From: Arcobacter cloacae
Lineage (GTDB): Bacteria; Campylobacterota; Campylobacteria; Campylobacterales; Arcobacteraceae
DNA length: 64,000 nt
Reading direction: 5' to 3'
NCBI RefSeq assembly: GCF_013201935.1
Contig: NZ_CP053833.1
Coordinates: 1,116,001-1,180,000, forward strand
Shown: piece by piece, positions 1-8,467 of the stretch
How the letters are laid out: each line of letters opens with the position of its first letter
Numbering within the stretch: the first letter of the stretch is position 1
The notes under the pieces: generated by a model
Database searches by the model: none
What the model was told of the DNA's origin: nothing
The model's input: only the letters and a program-made list of their open reading frames with translations
Position numbers and translations under genes: made by a program

Positions 1-1
1 A

Positions 2-511
2 AATCTAAAAACAGATTTTATAGATTCATATATTTTACATTCTCCAATTTATGAAGCAAACAAATTTCAAAGAGTTTGGCAAAAAATGGAAGAATTTTAT
101 GAGAAAAAAGAAGTTGGTTATCTTGGAATTAGTAACTGTTATGAATTGGATATTTTGAAATTTTTATTTTCAAATGCAAAAGTAAAACCTTCATTTGTTC
201 AAAATAGATTTTATTCACAAAGTGGATATGATAAAGAAATAAGAGCTTTTTGTGAAGAAAATAATATAATTTATCAAAGTTTTTGGTCATTAACTGCAAA
301 TCCACATATTTTAAATAGTGATATTTTGAGAAAAATATCGTTAAAATATAACAAATCAGAAGCATTGATTTTTTATAGATTTTTAAACTATATAAAGATT
401 GTTCCTTTAAATGGAACAACTTCATTAAATCATATGATTGAAGATTTAAAAATTAGTGAGTTTGAGTTATCAAAAGAAGAGATAGAAGATATTTCAAGTT
501 TATTAAAATAA
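2..511 (+). CDS. Aldo/keto reductase family protein, C-terminal part (5' end outside window)
   Basis: The frame is open from base 2, so the gene begins before the window; the ATG at 86 is internal. The visible 169 residues are the second half of an aldo/keto reductase (TIM barrel). DSYILHSP (about residues 7-14) matches the D-x-Y-hydrophobic-hydrophobic-H-x-P strand of the family, followed by a GISN motif (about 42) and a VQN-type strand (about 66). These enzymes reduce aldehydes and ketones with NADPH; the substrate cannot be named. The catalytic Asp, Tyr and Lys lie upstream and are not visible. It ends 10 bases before the PEBP gene, so the two may be co-transcribed. Confidence 0.8.
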   Translation, partial: NLKTDFIDSYILHSPIYEANKFQRVWQKMEEFYEKKEVGYLGISNCYELDILKFLFSNAKVKPSFVQNRFYSQSGYDKEIRAFCEENNIIYQSFWSLTANPHILNSDILRKISLKYNKSEALIFYRFLNYIKIVPLNGTTSLNHMIEDLKISEFELSKEEIEDISSLLK

Positions 512-521
512 GGGAGAGAAA

Positions 522-1049
522 ATGATTAAAAAAACAGTTTTAAGTTTGGTTTGTTGTGCTAGTTTTTTATTTGCTGATAATTTTACATTAAGTAGTTCTG
601 ATTTAAAAGGACAACTTACAAAAAAGCAAGAGTTCAATGGTTTTGGATGTACTGGAGAAAATATCTCACCACAGTTATCTTGGGAAAATGCACCAAAAGA
701 GACAAAATCATTTGCCGTAACTGTTTATGACCCAGATGCACCTACAGGTTCTGGATGGTGGCATTGGGTTGTTTTTGACATTTCTAAAGATAAAACAACA
801 TTACCTTCAGGATTTGGAAATAGTGATTCAAAAGATGCTATTCAAAGCATAACTGATTATGGCAAAAGTGGTTTTGGAGGAGCTTGTCCACCCCTTGGAG
901 ATAAAGCTCATAGATATATCTTTACAGTTCATGCACTTGATGTTGAAACTTTAGGGTTAGATAAGAATACAAATGCTGCAACGGTTGGTTATTACATAAA
1001 TTCACATACCATTTCTAAAGCTTCATTAATTTCATATTATAAAAGATAA
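522..1049 (+). CDS. YbhB/YbcL family (PEBP, Raf-kinase-inhibitor-like) secreted protein
   Basis: 175 residues with a Sec-type signal peptide (about 1-18, cut near FLFA-DN), so probably periplasmic. The phosphatidylethanolamine-binding-protein fold is shown by DPDAPTG (70-76) with the following WWHWVVFDI strand, and by the second signature GGACPP...GDKAHRY (119-132). Family members bind small anionic or phosphorylated ligands; the role of bacterial YbhB/YbcL proteins is unsettled. The ribosome site AGGGAGAG lies just before the ATG. The stop faces the stop of the LysR gene only 2 bases away, so the two transcription units converge. Confidence 0.9.
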   Translation: MIKKTVLSLVCCASFLFADNFTLSSSDLKGQLTKKQEFNGFGCTGENISPQLSWENAPKETKSFAVTVYDPDAPTGSGWWHWVVFDISKDKTTLPSGFGNSDSKDAIQSITDYGKSGFGGACPPLGDKAHRYIFTVHALDVETLGLDKNTNAATVGYYINSHTISKASLISYYKR

Positions 1050-1051
1050 AA

Positions 1052-1921
1052 CTATTTAAACTTACTTTTTAGAAACTCTATAAAGGTTTCAAAAAGTAGG
1101 TTTTTTGGTTTTTCTTTGTGATAAACTATATAAAATTCTCTTTTTAATTCTAAATTTTTTAGTTTTATTTCAAAAAGCTTTTTTTCATCTAACTCTTTTT
1201 TTACAGCCACTTTAGAAATAGCAGTTACAGTATTTGGATTATTTAAGATTATAGTTTTTATCTCTTCAAAATCTTGTAATTGCATAAAAATATCTAAATC
1301 ATTTGCTATTTTACCTATTTTATTTATGAAAATTTCCCTTGTTCCACTTCCTATTTCTCTTAAAATCCATCTTTTCTTAATACTATCAATAAAGGCATTT
1401 CTTTCTTGTTTTTCATCACTTGTAACAACTATTAATTCATCATCACACAGTTTCTCTTTTATTAAACTACTATTTTTTAAATCGACTTCAATAAGACCAA
1501 TATCTAGTTTAGAGTTTAAAATCATATCTACTATTTTTGTTGAATTTATAGTTAAAATATCTAGTTTTACATCTTCATATTTTGTTAAAAAATCAAAATA
1601 GATATTTGGCATTATGTAGTTTGATATGGTTTTACTTGCGGCTACTTTTATATTTCCAACAAGTTTATTTTCTAAAAAAATATTTTGAGCATCTATTAGT
1701 TTTAGATAATAAGGAAGAGTTTTTTCTTTGAAATATTTACCTTTTTCATTTAAGATTAGTTTTTTACCAATTCTATCAAAAAGCTGTTCATTTAGACTAT
1801 TTTCCAAAGATTTAATAGCCAATGAAATAGCAGATTGACTGATATTTAATTCATTTGCAACTTGTGTAACTTGAGGATTTTCGCTTAATTTATAAAAAAA
1901 GTTTAGTTCTTTTAGAGTCAT
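1052..1921 (-). CDS. LysR family transcriptional regulator
   Basis: 289 residues. The N-terminal winged helix-turn-helix (about 1-60, with NELNISQSAISLAIKSLE) is the LysR DNA-binding domain, and residues 90-289 form the effector-binding domain. It is divergent from the YeiH-family exporter at 2021, with a 99-bp AT-rich gap that must hold both promoters. In enterobacteria the LysR protein YeiE sits beside yeiH and controls sulfite-related functions; from position and family I infer a similar YeiE-like role for this gene. The effector is unknown. Normal length for the family. Confidence 0.9.
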   Translation of the reverse strand: MTLKELNFFYKLSENPQVTQVANELNISQSAISLAIKSLENSLNEQLFDRIGKKLILNEKGKYFKEKTLPYYLKLIDAQNIFLENKLVGNIKVAASKTISNYIMPNIYFDFLTKYEDVKLDILTINSTKIVDMILNSKLDIGLIEVDLKNSSLIKEKLCDDELIVVTSDEKQERNAFIDSIKKRWILREIGSGTREIFINKIGKIANDLDIFMQLQDFEEIKTIILNNPNTVTAISKVAVKKELDEKKLFEIKLKNLELKREFYIVYHKEKPKNLLFETFIEFLKSKFK

Positions 1922-1991
1922 AAGTTTCCTTATTAAAAATATTAATCATTATATTAAAAATAATATATTTTACAAATTAAAAAATTAGAGT

Positions 1992-2014
1992 TATACTTAC
2001 ATTAATAAAGGAGG
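1992..2014 (+). promoter_or_regulatory. Putative -10 box and strong ribosome site for the YeiH-family gene
   Basis: TATACT at 1992-1997 is a reasonable -10 element, and AAAGGAGG at 2007-2014 is an almost perfect Shine-Dalgarno sequence 6 bases before the ATG at 2021. It is the strongest ribosome site in this part of the window and fixes the start. The spacing implies a very short leader of about 15 bases. Confidence 0.5.
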
Positions 2015-2020
2015 TATATT

Positions 2021-3043
2021 ATGAAAACTAATAATCAAACTATCATAAATACTTTTTATGGCATTTTATTTGTAGGAGTTTTTGCAGTTTTTTCTATGTT
2101 TATTGCAAAATTAGATTTTTTTGAAAAATTAGGAATAAGTCCATTGATTGTTGGAATATTTCTAGGGATGATTTATGCAAATACAATAAAACTAAAATTC
2201 CCAAATCATTTTAAAAATGGAATAGTTTTTTCTACAAAATATATTTTAAGATTAGGAATTATTTTATATGGGTTTAGATTAACTTTTCAAAATCTACAAG
2301 AGGTTGGATTTAGTGGAGTTTTAATTGCTTTTTGTATTGTTTTTTTCACTTTTATCTTTGGATATATTGTAGGAACTAGGCTTTTGAAAATGGATAAAGA
2401 GTTAGCTATTTTGTGCAGTGCTGGAAGTTCTATTTGTGGCGCTGCTGCTGTTATGGCAACGCAAAGTGTTTTAAGAAATGAGGCTTATAAAAGTGCAATA
2501 GCTGTATCTTTTGTGGTGATTTTTGGAACAATAGGAATGTTTTTGATTCCTTTTTTAGATAAATTTGCTATTTTTGGTTTTACAAGTAGTGAAGTTGGAA
2601 TTTATATAGGAGCAATATTGCACGAAGTAGCTCATGTGGTAGCTGCTGGAAATGCTTTGGGTGAAGTTGTATCAACAAATGCAATTATTGAAAAGATGAT
2701 AAGAGTTATATTTTTAGTTCCATTTTTGATTTTATTATCTTTTTGGTTGATAAAAACTGGCTTTCATAATAAAAAAGAGAAATCAAAGGTTGTTATTCCA
2801 TGGTTTGCACTATTTTTTATAGTTGTAATTGGGTTTAACTCTTTAGGATTATTCGATGTAAAAACTGTTCAAACTATAAATTTTATAGATAATTTTGCTT
2901 TAACTATGGCAATGTGTGCTTTAGGAATGGAGACAAGTTTTGATAAGTTTAAAAATAGTGGGATGAAACCTTTTTATTTGTCTTTGATTTTATTTATTTG
3001 GTTGATTGTAATAGGATATATTTTAGTTAAATTTTTGTTTTAA
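2021..3043 (+). CDS. YeiH/UPF0324 family putative sulfate/sulfite exporter
   Basis: 340 residues with about ten hydrophobic segments. The GSSICGAAAVMAT stretch (about 146-158) and the Gly/His-rich GAILHEVAHVVAAG stretch (about 197-210) are typical of UPF0324/YeiH membrane proteins. Members are thought to export sulfonates or sulfur oxyanions, but evidence is limited. It is transcribed away from a LysR regulator, the arrangement seen for yeiE/yeiH, so it is probably the regulator's target. Its stop codon is built into the left arm of a hairpin terminator shared with the convergent DsbC-like gene. Confidence 0.88.
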   Translation: MKTNNQTIINTFYGILFVGVFAVFSMFIAKLDFFEKLGISPLIVGIFLGMIYANTIKLKFPNHFKNGIVFSTKYILRLGIILYGFRLTFQNLQEVGFSGVLIAFCIVFFTFIFGYIVGTRLLKMDKELAILCSAGSSICGAAAVMATQSVLRNEAYKSAIAVSFVVIFGTIGMFLIPFLDKFAIFGFTSSEVGIYIGAILHEVAHVVAAGNALGEVVSTNAIIEKMIRVIFLVPFLILLSFWLIKTGFHNKKEKSKVVIPWFALFFIVVIGFNSLGLFDVKTVQTINFIDNFALTMAMCALGMETSFDKFKNSGMKPFYLSLILFIWLIVIGYILVKFLF

Positions 3044-3070
3044 GATAAGTATCATTTGATACTTATCTTA
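3041..3070. terminator. Bidirectional hairpin terminator containing both stop codons
   Basis: TAAGATAAGTATCA (3041-3054) and TGATACTTATCTTA (3057-3070) are perfectly complementary: a 14-bp stem around two unpaired bases. The TAA of the YeiH-family gene (3041-3043) is in one arm and the stop of the convergent DsbC-like gene (3063-3065 on the plus strand) in the other. Flanking T/A tracts fit factor-independent termination in both directions. Confidence 0.8.
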
Positions 3071-3797
3071 CTTCTATTCCATATTTTTCAAGCATATGAA
3101 CCCAAACAATACTATTTCCATTTTTATCAAAAATAGTAGGAGTCCCTTGAACATTTAAATTCATTCCAATTTGAACTTGTTCTTCTAAATGTTTTTCAAG
3201 TTTTGTAAGTTGAGCTTGTGAATATTTTGCATTTTTTGCTTTATCTAAGTTTTCACTTGCATCAAACATTGCATCTATTTTTTGTGCAGTTGTTTTTTGA
3301 CTCATTACATATAAAGATAAATCTTTAGCGTTTTCATGTGACTCTAAAGGAAAATAGAAAACTCTAATTTTTACTTTATCTTTTATTTGAGGAAGGTATG
3401 ACTCAAATTTTTTACAATAAGGACACTCTGGATCTGTAAATAAAAAATATTCATCTTTACCATTTCCAAAAACAAAAGCCTCTTTTCCTCTAACTCCTGT
3501 TAAATCAACAGGTGCTGATACTTTCATTCCATTATTTACATCAATAACATCACCTGAAAGAATAAGTTTTTTATCTTTTGTTAGATAAATTTCATCCTTG
3601 TTACCTTGAACATCAATAGTTAAAATATATAAGCTTCCAATATCAAAAGCTTTTATTATTTTTATTTGTGCTTTTTTAAATAGTTCTAATTGTTCCATTT
3701 GAGTTATTTCTACTTTTGATACCTCTTTTGTTGAAGCATTTAAACCAAAAGATAATAGAACTAAACTAATTAATACCTTTTTTACTAAACCAAACAT
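3063..3797 (-). CDS. DsbC/DsbG-like periplasmic thiol:disulfide interchange protein
   Basis: 244 residues. A signal peptide (about 1-21, ending FGLNA) directs it to the periplasm. Residues 25-105 resemble the N-terminal dimerisation region of DsbC. The thioredoxin-fold part carries TDPECPYCKKFE with the redox pair C125-P-Y-C128, and VQGTPTIF near residue 216 has the cis-proline expected opposite the active site. The family isomerises or reduces wrongly formed disulfides. The CPYC dipeptide is unlike the CGYC of E. coli DsbC, so reductase versus isomerase activity is open. It stands alone, convergent with the exporter and divergent from the chemoreceptor. Confidence 0.85.
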   Translation of the reverse strand: MFGLVKKVLISLVLLSFGLNASTKEVSKVEITQMEQLELFKKAQIKIIKAFDIGSLYILTIDVQGNKDEIYLTKDKKLILSGDVIDVNNGMKVSAPVDLTGVRGKEAFVFGNGKDEYFLFTDPECPYCKKFESYLPQIKDKVKIRVFYFPLESHENAKDLSLYVMSQKTTAQKIDAMFDASENLDKAKNAKYSQAQLTKLEKHLEEQVQIGMNLNVQGTPTIFDKNGNSIVWVHMLEKYGIEVR

Positions 3798-3901
3798 TAC
3801 TGTTCCTAATATAAAATTTTTTGGCGTATTGTATCAATATTAGGTTAATAGTAAGTCTAAAAGTGATTGATTATATTTAAAACCAAATTAATAATTTTAT
3901 A

Positions 3902-3957
3902 AATGCTATTTTAATGCTATTTTAAAACAAAAATAACCAAAAAATAAGTGCTATTTC
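3902..3957. repeat. Helically phased AATGCTATTTT repeats upstream of the chemoreceptor gene
   Basis: AATGCTATTTT occurs twice back to back at 3902-3912 and 3913-3923. A third, two-mismatch copy (AGTGCTATTTC) lies at 3947-3957, 34 bases after the second. Offsets of 11 and 34 are close to one and three helical turns, as expected for a regulator binding one DNA face. The array lies 50-107 bases before the ATG at 4009, between two divergent genes. No regulator can be named. Confidence 0.4.
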
Positions 3958-4008
3958 TTTAAGTTTTTTTATGTAAAATAAATAAAATTTTAAAAATAAG
4001 GCAAAATT

Positions 4009-5304
4009 ATGGAAAATGCAAAAAAATATTTAATTGCATCTTATGCTGTTACTATATTTTCGATAGGTTTTTTGTCTTATTTATCCAGTTTGAACAGTCA
4101 AAATATTTTGATTTTTTCTTTAGTATTTATAGGTTTAATTTCTGTGATATTTTTTTATGGGATTAATCTTTTAAAAAGTAAAAAAGAAGAGATTATTTTT
4201 AGTGAAATAGAAAAAAAAGATAATTTTTTAGAAAATGAGTTTTTAGAAGATTTGAACAAAGTCTCTTTTGAATTTTCGAATAATATATTTAAATCAAAAA
4301 TAGATTCAAAAACTAATAATGAAGATTTTAAACAAATCGCAAACAATATAAACAAAAGTATTGATAATTTATCAAGTAGTTTTGAACAAATTTTAGATTT
4401 TTTTGAAAAATTTCAAAAAAATGATTTTACAGTAGAGATAAAAAACAATCAAACAGAACAATTAGAGTTATTAATACAAAGTGTAAATAAATTAAATGTA
4501 AAAATATCAAAAATGCTTTTAAGTAGTCTAAAAAATGGTACTTCTTTTAAACAAAATGCAGACAAATTAAGAAATAATATGGAGCTTTTAAGTACAAATA
4601 TCTTTAATCAAGCTGCTATTTTAGAACAAACATCTTCTTTAGTTGATGAGATTACAAAAAGTGTTAAAAACAATAGTGTTGATGTTGATAAAATGTTAAG
4701 TTATTCAAATGAACTTTTAATTTCTGTAAATAAAGGTTTTGATAGTGCTAAAAATAGTGCTAGTTTGATGGATAATATAAATGAAAAAACAAAAGCGATA
4801 CAAGAAGCAATTACAATAATTGATCAAATAGCTTTTCAAACAAATATTTTAAGTTTAAATGCAGCTGTTGAAGCAGCAACAGCAGGTGAAGCTGGAAAAG
4901 GATTTGCTGTTGTTGCACAAGAAGTAAGAAATCTTGCTAGTAGAAGTGCTCAAGCTGCAAAAGAGATAAAATCATTAGTTGAAAGTGCAACAAAAGAGAC
5001 AAACAATGGTAAAACGGCTTCTGTAGAGATGATAAAAGAGTACAATGTTTTGAGTGAAAATATCAATAAAACAAAAGGAATTATTGAAAATGTTTCTTTT
5101 TCTTTAAAAGAGCAAGAAAAAGGAATAGAGCAGGTTAATGTTGCGATTTTTGATTTAGATAAAGCAACTCAACAAAATGCCTTAAAAGCACAAGAAACAA
5201 AAGATATAGCAAATCAAAATGATGAAATGGCAACAACAATGGTTAGAGATACAAATAAAACAAATTTCTTTGGAAGAGATGAGTTTAATAATAGTAAGAA
5301 ATAG
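4009..5304 (+). CDS. Methyl-accepting chemotaxis protein with two N-terminal membrane helices
   Basis: 431 residues. Two hydrophobic segments (about 7-26 and 31-53) with only a few residues between them give a membrane anchor and essentially no periplasmic domain. A HAMP-like/linker helix follows. The cytoplasmic hairpin tip around residues 270-315 has the canonical [20 protein letters not shown] core that contacts CheA/CheW. There is no C-terminal CheR-binding pentapeptide. With no ligand-binding domain it must sense a cytoplasmic or membrane state, or work with a partner. The phased repeats at 3902-3957 may regulate it. AAGGC lies 8 bases before the ATG. Confidence 0.93.
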   Translation: MENAKKYLIASYAVTIFSIGFLSYLSSLNSQNILIFSLVFIGLISVIFFYGINLLKSKKEEIIFSEIEKKDNFLENEFLEDLNKVSFEFSNNIFKSKIDSKTNNEDFKQIANNINKSIDNLSSSFEQILDFFEKFQKNDFTVEIKNNQTEQLELLIQSVNKLNVKISKMLLSSLKNGTSFKQNADKLRNNMELLSTNIFNQAAILEQTSSLVDEITKSVKNNSVDVDKMLSYSNELLISVNKGFDSAKNSASLMDNINEKTKAIQEAITIIDQIAFQTNILSLNAAVEAATAGEAGKGFAVVAQEVRNLASRSAQAAKEIKSLVESATKETNNGKTASVEMIKEYNVLSENINKTKGIIENVSFSLKEQEKGIEQVNVAIFDLDKATQQNALKAQETKDIANQNDEMATTMVRDTNKTNFFGRDEFNNSKK

Positions 5305-5308
5305 GTAA

Positions 5309-5343
5309 AAGAGGATTAAGAGTTTAACTCTTTTAATCTTCTT
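5309..5343. terminator. Imperfect hairpin between convergent chemoreceptor and DUF3095 genes
   Basis: AAGAGGATTAAGAGTT (from 5309) pairs with AACTCTTTTAATCTTCTT (to 5343), with one G-U pair and two bulged T. The minus-strand stop at 5316-5318 is inside the stem. It probably ends transcription from both sides. Confidence 0.5.
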
Positions 5344-6470
5344 TTCAAATCCTTAGCAGCCATAGCATAACCACCATTTGAGCTATCTACGAAGTGGATA
5401 TGTTTTCCATGTCTTTGAAAAATCAAACATGTCATTAAAGCCGAATCTGATTGATGAATTCCATAAACTAAATCATTTTGTAAAAATTTTTCATTTAAAA
5501 ATTTTTCAATTTTTTTAGTATCCTCTTTTTTCGTACAAATTACCATTCTTAGCATATCATCAAATTTTTCTGTGTCGGTTGTTCTGATAATTCTTTGTTT
5601 ATATTCTTTCCACTCTCCAATACCAAATTTCATCAAAAAAACACCCAAAAGATTCTCAATCATTAGTCTAAAAATATGAAATACTCTTGAAAATATATTA
5701 TTTGTGAAGATTGCAGCTTCAGTGTTTAGGATTTTTGGATGAAAAGATAAGATAAATTGTTCATCTTTTTGGATAGGATTCCTACTTTTAAAATCTCCTG
5801 CTATTTGTTCAATCTGTTTTAAGCAATTTTCATAAATCATACTTGAATTTTTCCCATTTATGCTTTTTATTAGTATGGAAATTGTTTCATCTTTAGGAGT
5901 TTTGATATTCTCCCATCGACACTCTAATCCTTCAAAATTTGCTGTGTAATCAAAAGAGAATTCTTCATCTATTTTGTAAGTTTCATACTCTTTTTTTAGT
6001 AAATCTTCTGCTAGTTGTAGTCCGTTTCCTCTTACTATTGCTTGTGTATATTCATTTGAAATTTTATATTTACAAACCTCTATAAAAGAGCCTTTTTCTT
6101 CAATCTCTTTAACACTTATATAACCAATTCTAAGATTTAAATCAAAAGCCTCTTTGGCTTTAAATCTTGCTTCTTGAAAAACTTTTTTTGCTTTTTCAAG
6201 AATTGATGGGGGAACTATTAAACTAGCTCCATCTCCTCCAAAAATGTATGGAAAATCAAGATTATTATCTATATTTAAAATTCCTATAATACATAGAGCT
6301 GAAATAAAGTTTACATCTTTATATGAGCCTTTTTCTATAGCTTTTGTAGAGTCTTGTATATCTGAAACCAAAACAATCCAATCAGATGGTATTTTTGTAT
6401 AATTTTTATCTTCCATGATTTTTGAAAAATCATCTATTTGTTTTAAATCTTTGTAAAAATCATTATTCAT
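5316..6470 (-). CDS. DUF3095 family protein (nucleotidyl-cyclase-like)
   Basis: 384 residues. The N-terminal stretch 'PSDWIVLVSDIQDSTKAIEKG' region (about 24-44), followed by 'YIFGGDGAS' (about 78-86), is the DUF3095 signature; both resemble the metal-binding Asp loop and the GGDG-like turn of class III adenylate/guanylate cyclases. No function is established for the family. It is the last gene of a minus-strand operon with HxlR and an AEC transporter, with 3-base gaps between genes. A cyclase-like role is inference from the two motifs. Confidence 0.75.
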   Translation of the reverse strand: MNNDFYKDLKQIDDFSKIMEDKNYTKIPSDWIVLVSDIQDSTKAIEKGSYKDVNFISALCIIGILNIDNNLDFPYIFGGDGASLIVPPSILEKAKKVFQEARFKAKEAFDLNLRIGYISVKEIEEKGSFIEVCKYKISNEYTQAIVRGNGLQLAEDLLKKEYETYKIDEEFSFDYTANFEGLECRWENIKTPKDETISILIKSINGKNSSMIYENCLKQIEQIAGDFKSRNPIQKDEQFILSFHPKILNTEAAIFTNNIFSRVFHIFRLMIENLLGVFLMKFGIGEWKEYKQRIIRTTDTEKFDDMLRMVICTKKEDTKKIEKFLNEKFLQNDLVYGIHQSDSALMTCLIFQRHGKHIHFVDSSNGGYAMAAKDLKRRLKELNS

Positions 6471-6473
6471 TTT

Positions 6474-7373
6474 TTATCCTATTAGTTTGTATAAAATGGC
6501 TGTTGTTAAAAAAGATATTATTATTCCATATCCAACTATTGCAGAACTAAGTCTTGGAGCAAGTCCTGCCATAGATGCTATTGCACCTGCTGTTATCATT
6601 GGAGCCATTCCTGCTTCCATTATTGAAACTATTGCTGCTTCGTTGTTCCATGAAAATATTTTGCATATAGCAATAGCAATAATAGGTGCAACTATAAGTT
6701 TTACTATTAAAGCTACGCTAAAAGGTTTTATATCCTCTTTTGGCATTTTAAATTGAAGTTGAAGACCAACTGCTACAAGTGCAATAGGGATAATTGTATT
6801 TGCAAAAGAGCTTAAAACCTTTGAAATCATAGGATTAAATTCTACACCTATTAAAAATAAAGCAACAATCAATGACAAAAAAGGTGGGAAAGTTAAAACT
6901 TTTAGAGTAATTATTTTAAAAGTAATTTTTGAATTATTTGAATAATAAGAGGCTATAAATGTTCCATAAGTAGCAAGTGCAATAAATGTTCCTAATTGGT
7001 CATAAACTAAAACATACGGCATAGCATTTTCACCCATGTAAGCGTTTATTATAGGAATTCCTAAAAATGAGCTATTTGTTAAAATAGCAACAAGCATCAA
7101 AGAACCTGTAACTTCCCTTGAAAAGGCAAAAAATTTTGATAAAACTAAAATTAAAATAGCACTAATACCCATAACAAACCAAGCTATGATAATAGGAATA
7201 ATCAAATCAACTGAAAAACTAAGTTTTGGAACTTGAATTAAAATCATAGCTGGAAGTGAAATATATATTGCAAATTGATTTAAAATAGTTGGAGCATCTT
7301 TTGAAAAGATATTTAACCTTCTTATGAAATAACCAATAGCAATAGCTAATAAAATTAGTACAAAATTTTCCAT
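6474..7373 (-). CDS. AEC (auxin efflux carrier) family transporter
   Basis: 299 residues with about ten transmembrane helices, Gly/Pro-rich near the middle of each half, as in the Membrane_trans/AEC family (malate or other organic anion export in bacteria). The C-terminal half contains IMEAGMAPMITAG, a common AEC motif. It lies 3 bases behind the HxlR stop and 3 bases before the DUF3095 start, so the three are one operon. Substrate not deducible. A second AEC gene is at 19673-20602. Confidence 0.88.
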   Translation of the reverse strand: MENFVLILLAIAIGYFIRRLNIFSKDAPTILNQFAIYISLPAMILIQVPKLSFSVDLIIPIIIAWFVMGISAILILVLSKFFAFSREVTGSLMLVAILTNSSFLGIPIINAYMGENAMPYVLVYDQLGTFIALATYGTFIASYYSNNSKITFKIITLKVLTFPPFLSLIVALFLIGVEFNPMISKVLSSFANTIIPIALVAVGLQLQFKMPKEDIKPFSVALIVKLIVAPIIAIAICKIFSWNNEAAIVSIMEAGMAPMITAGAIASMAGLAPRLSSAIVGYGIIISFLTTAILYKLIG

Positions 7374-7376
7374 ATT

Positions 7377-7748
7377 TTATTCACAAAAACTATTTTCACA
7401 CATATTTTCAGAAGTTACTTTTCCAAACTCTTTTACATAATCAATTCCCCATTTATGCATCTCTTCTAAAACAGGTTTTAGATTTTTCCCACATGAAGTT
7501 AGACTATAAACAACTTTTGGTGGAACTTCTGCGTATACTTCTCTGTGAATTATATTTTTTTCTTCTAACTCTTTTAATTTTATAGTTAGAGTTTTTTGAG
7601 TTATTTCATTTATTATTTCATGTAACTCTTTAAATCTTTTTTCACCATCAAGTAAATGCCAAATAATTGCTAACTTCCATCTATCATTGAAAATATCAAG
7701 GGTTACAGCAACACTACATCTATACTCTTTATCGTTTATATAATACAT
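7377..7748 (-). CDS. HxlR family winged-helix transcriptional regulator
   Basis: 123 residues. The whole protein is an HxlR-type winged helix: a Cys near the start (C11) followed by DIFNDRWKLAIIWHLLDG, then the recognition helix ITQKTLTIKLKELE and a wing. Several HxlR relatives (YodB, HypR, QorR) use a Cys near the N-terminus to sense quinones, diamide or aldehydes. C11 sits at the matching place, and the divergent operon at 7878 encodes quinone and electrophile reductases, so I infer thiol-based sensing. Its operator is probably the palindrome at 7801-7828. Confidence 0.92.
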   Translation of the reverse strand: MYYINDKEYRCSVAVTLDIFNDRWKLAIIWHLLDGEKRFKELHEIINEITQKTLTIKLKELEEKNIIHREVYAEVPPKVVYSLTSCGKNLKPVLEEMHKWGIDYVKEFGKVTSENMCENSFCE

Positions 7749-7800
7749 ATATCAATTCCTTAAACATAAAAATTTATTATATCATAAAGAGAATAAATAT

Positions 7801-7845
7801 CTCTTACTTACCTAAAGTAAAGTAAGAGTATATTAAGTTTATAAT
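7801..7845 (+). promoter_or_regulatory. Putative HxlR operator and -10 box of the detoxification operon
   Basis: CTCTTACTT (7801-7809) and AAGTAAGAG (7820-7828) are exact reverse complements with a 10-base spacer. TATAAT at 7840-7845 is a consensus -10 box 11 bases further on. The palindrome therefore covers the -35 region of the operon at 7878 and could also act on the divergent hxlR gene. Binding by HxlR is inferred from position. Confidence 0.6.
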
Positions 7846-7877
7846 GAATATAATTTTTAAAAATTTAAGGAGTTTAA

Positions 7878-8459
7878 ATGAAAAAAGTTTTGATTTTAAA
7901 TGGTCATCAATATTATGATGTGGTAGCAAAGGGTGAATTAACTCAACATTATATAGATACTGCAAATGATTTTTTTCTTAAAAATGGTTTTGAAGTAAAA
8001 CATACACATATTGAAAAAGGTTATGATGTAGAAGAAGAGTGCCAAAAATTTGAATGGGCTGATTATGTTTTATTTCAATATCCAGTTTATTGGATGGGTG
8101 TTCCTTGGATAACAAAAAAATATTTTGATGAAACATTTACTCAAGGAAGACATTACACAAGTGATGGAAGAAGTAGAAGTGATGAGAGTAAAACTTATGG
8201 AACAGGAGGTTTATTAAAAGGTAAAAAATATATGTTAAGTTTAACTTACAATTGTCCAACAAGTGAATTTGATAATCCAAAAGGTTTTTTTGATGGTTTA
8301 TCTTTAGACGAAGCACATATTGCAACTCACAAAACTTTCCAATTTTGTGGACTAGAGCCACTTAAAACTTATTCAGTTCATGATATTTTTAAAGGTGATT
8401 TAGATTTAAAAAAAGAGTTAGAGAAATTTGAAGCAGTTTTAACTGAAAACTTTTTATAG
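7878..8459 (+). CDS. NAD(P)H-dependent oxidoreductase, MdaB-like (flavodoxin fold)
   Basis: 193 residues. The flavodoxin-like fold shows as KKVLILNGHQ (FMN phosphate loop side), VLFQYPVYWMGVPWITKKYFDE (about 60-82) and YMLSLTYNCPTSEF; these closely follow MdaB/NQO-type quinone reductases, which reduce quinones by two electrons and avoid semiquinone formation. First gene of a four-gene operon with a YgiN-like monooxygenase 8 bases downstream. MdaB and YgiN are proposed to form a quinone redox cycle in E. coli, so the pairing supports the call. Confidence 0.9.
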   Translation: MKKVLILNGHQYYDVVAKGELTQHYIDTANDFFLKNGFEVKHTHIEKGYDVEEECQKFEWADYVLFQYPVYWMGVPWITKKYFDETFTQGRHYTSDGRSRSDESKTYGTGGLLKGKKYMLSLTYNCPTSEFDNPKGFFDGLSLDEAHIATHKTFQFCGLEPLKTYSVHDIFKGDLDLKKELEKFEAVLTENFL

Positions 8460-8467
8460 GAATAAAT

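Noticed and set aside
129-425. Open frame on the minus strand within the aldo/keto reductase gene
   Set aside because: It is the shadow of a strong coding frame, rich in Leu/Phe/Tyr as expected from antisense reading of AT-rich codons, with no ribosome site. The same reasoning removes similar overlapping frames elsewhere, for example 42891-43112, 47647-47859 and 44840-45139.
3820-3850. Sigma-54-like promoter (TTGGC...) upstream of the DsbC-like gene
   Set aside because: The expected GC of the -12 element is missing at the right distance.
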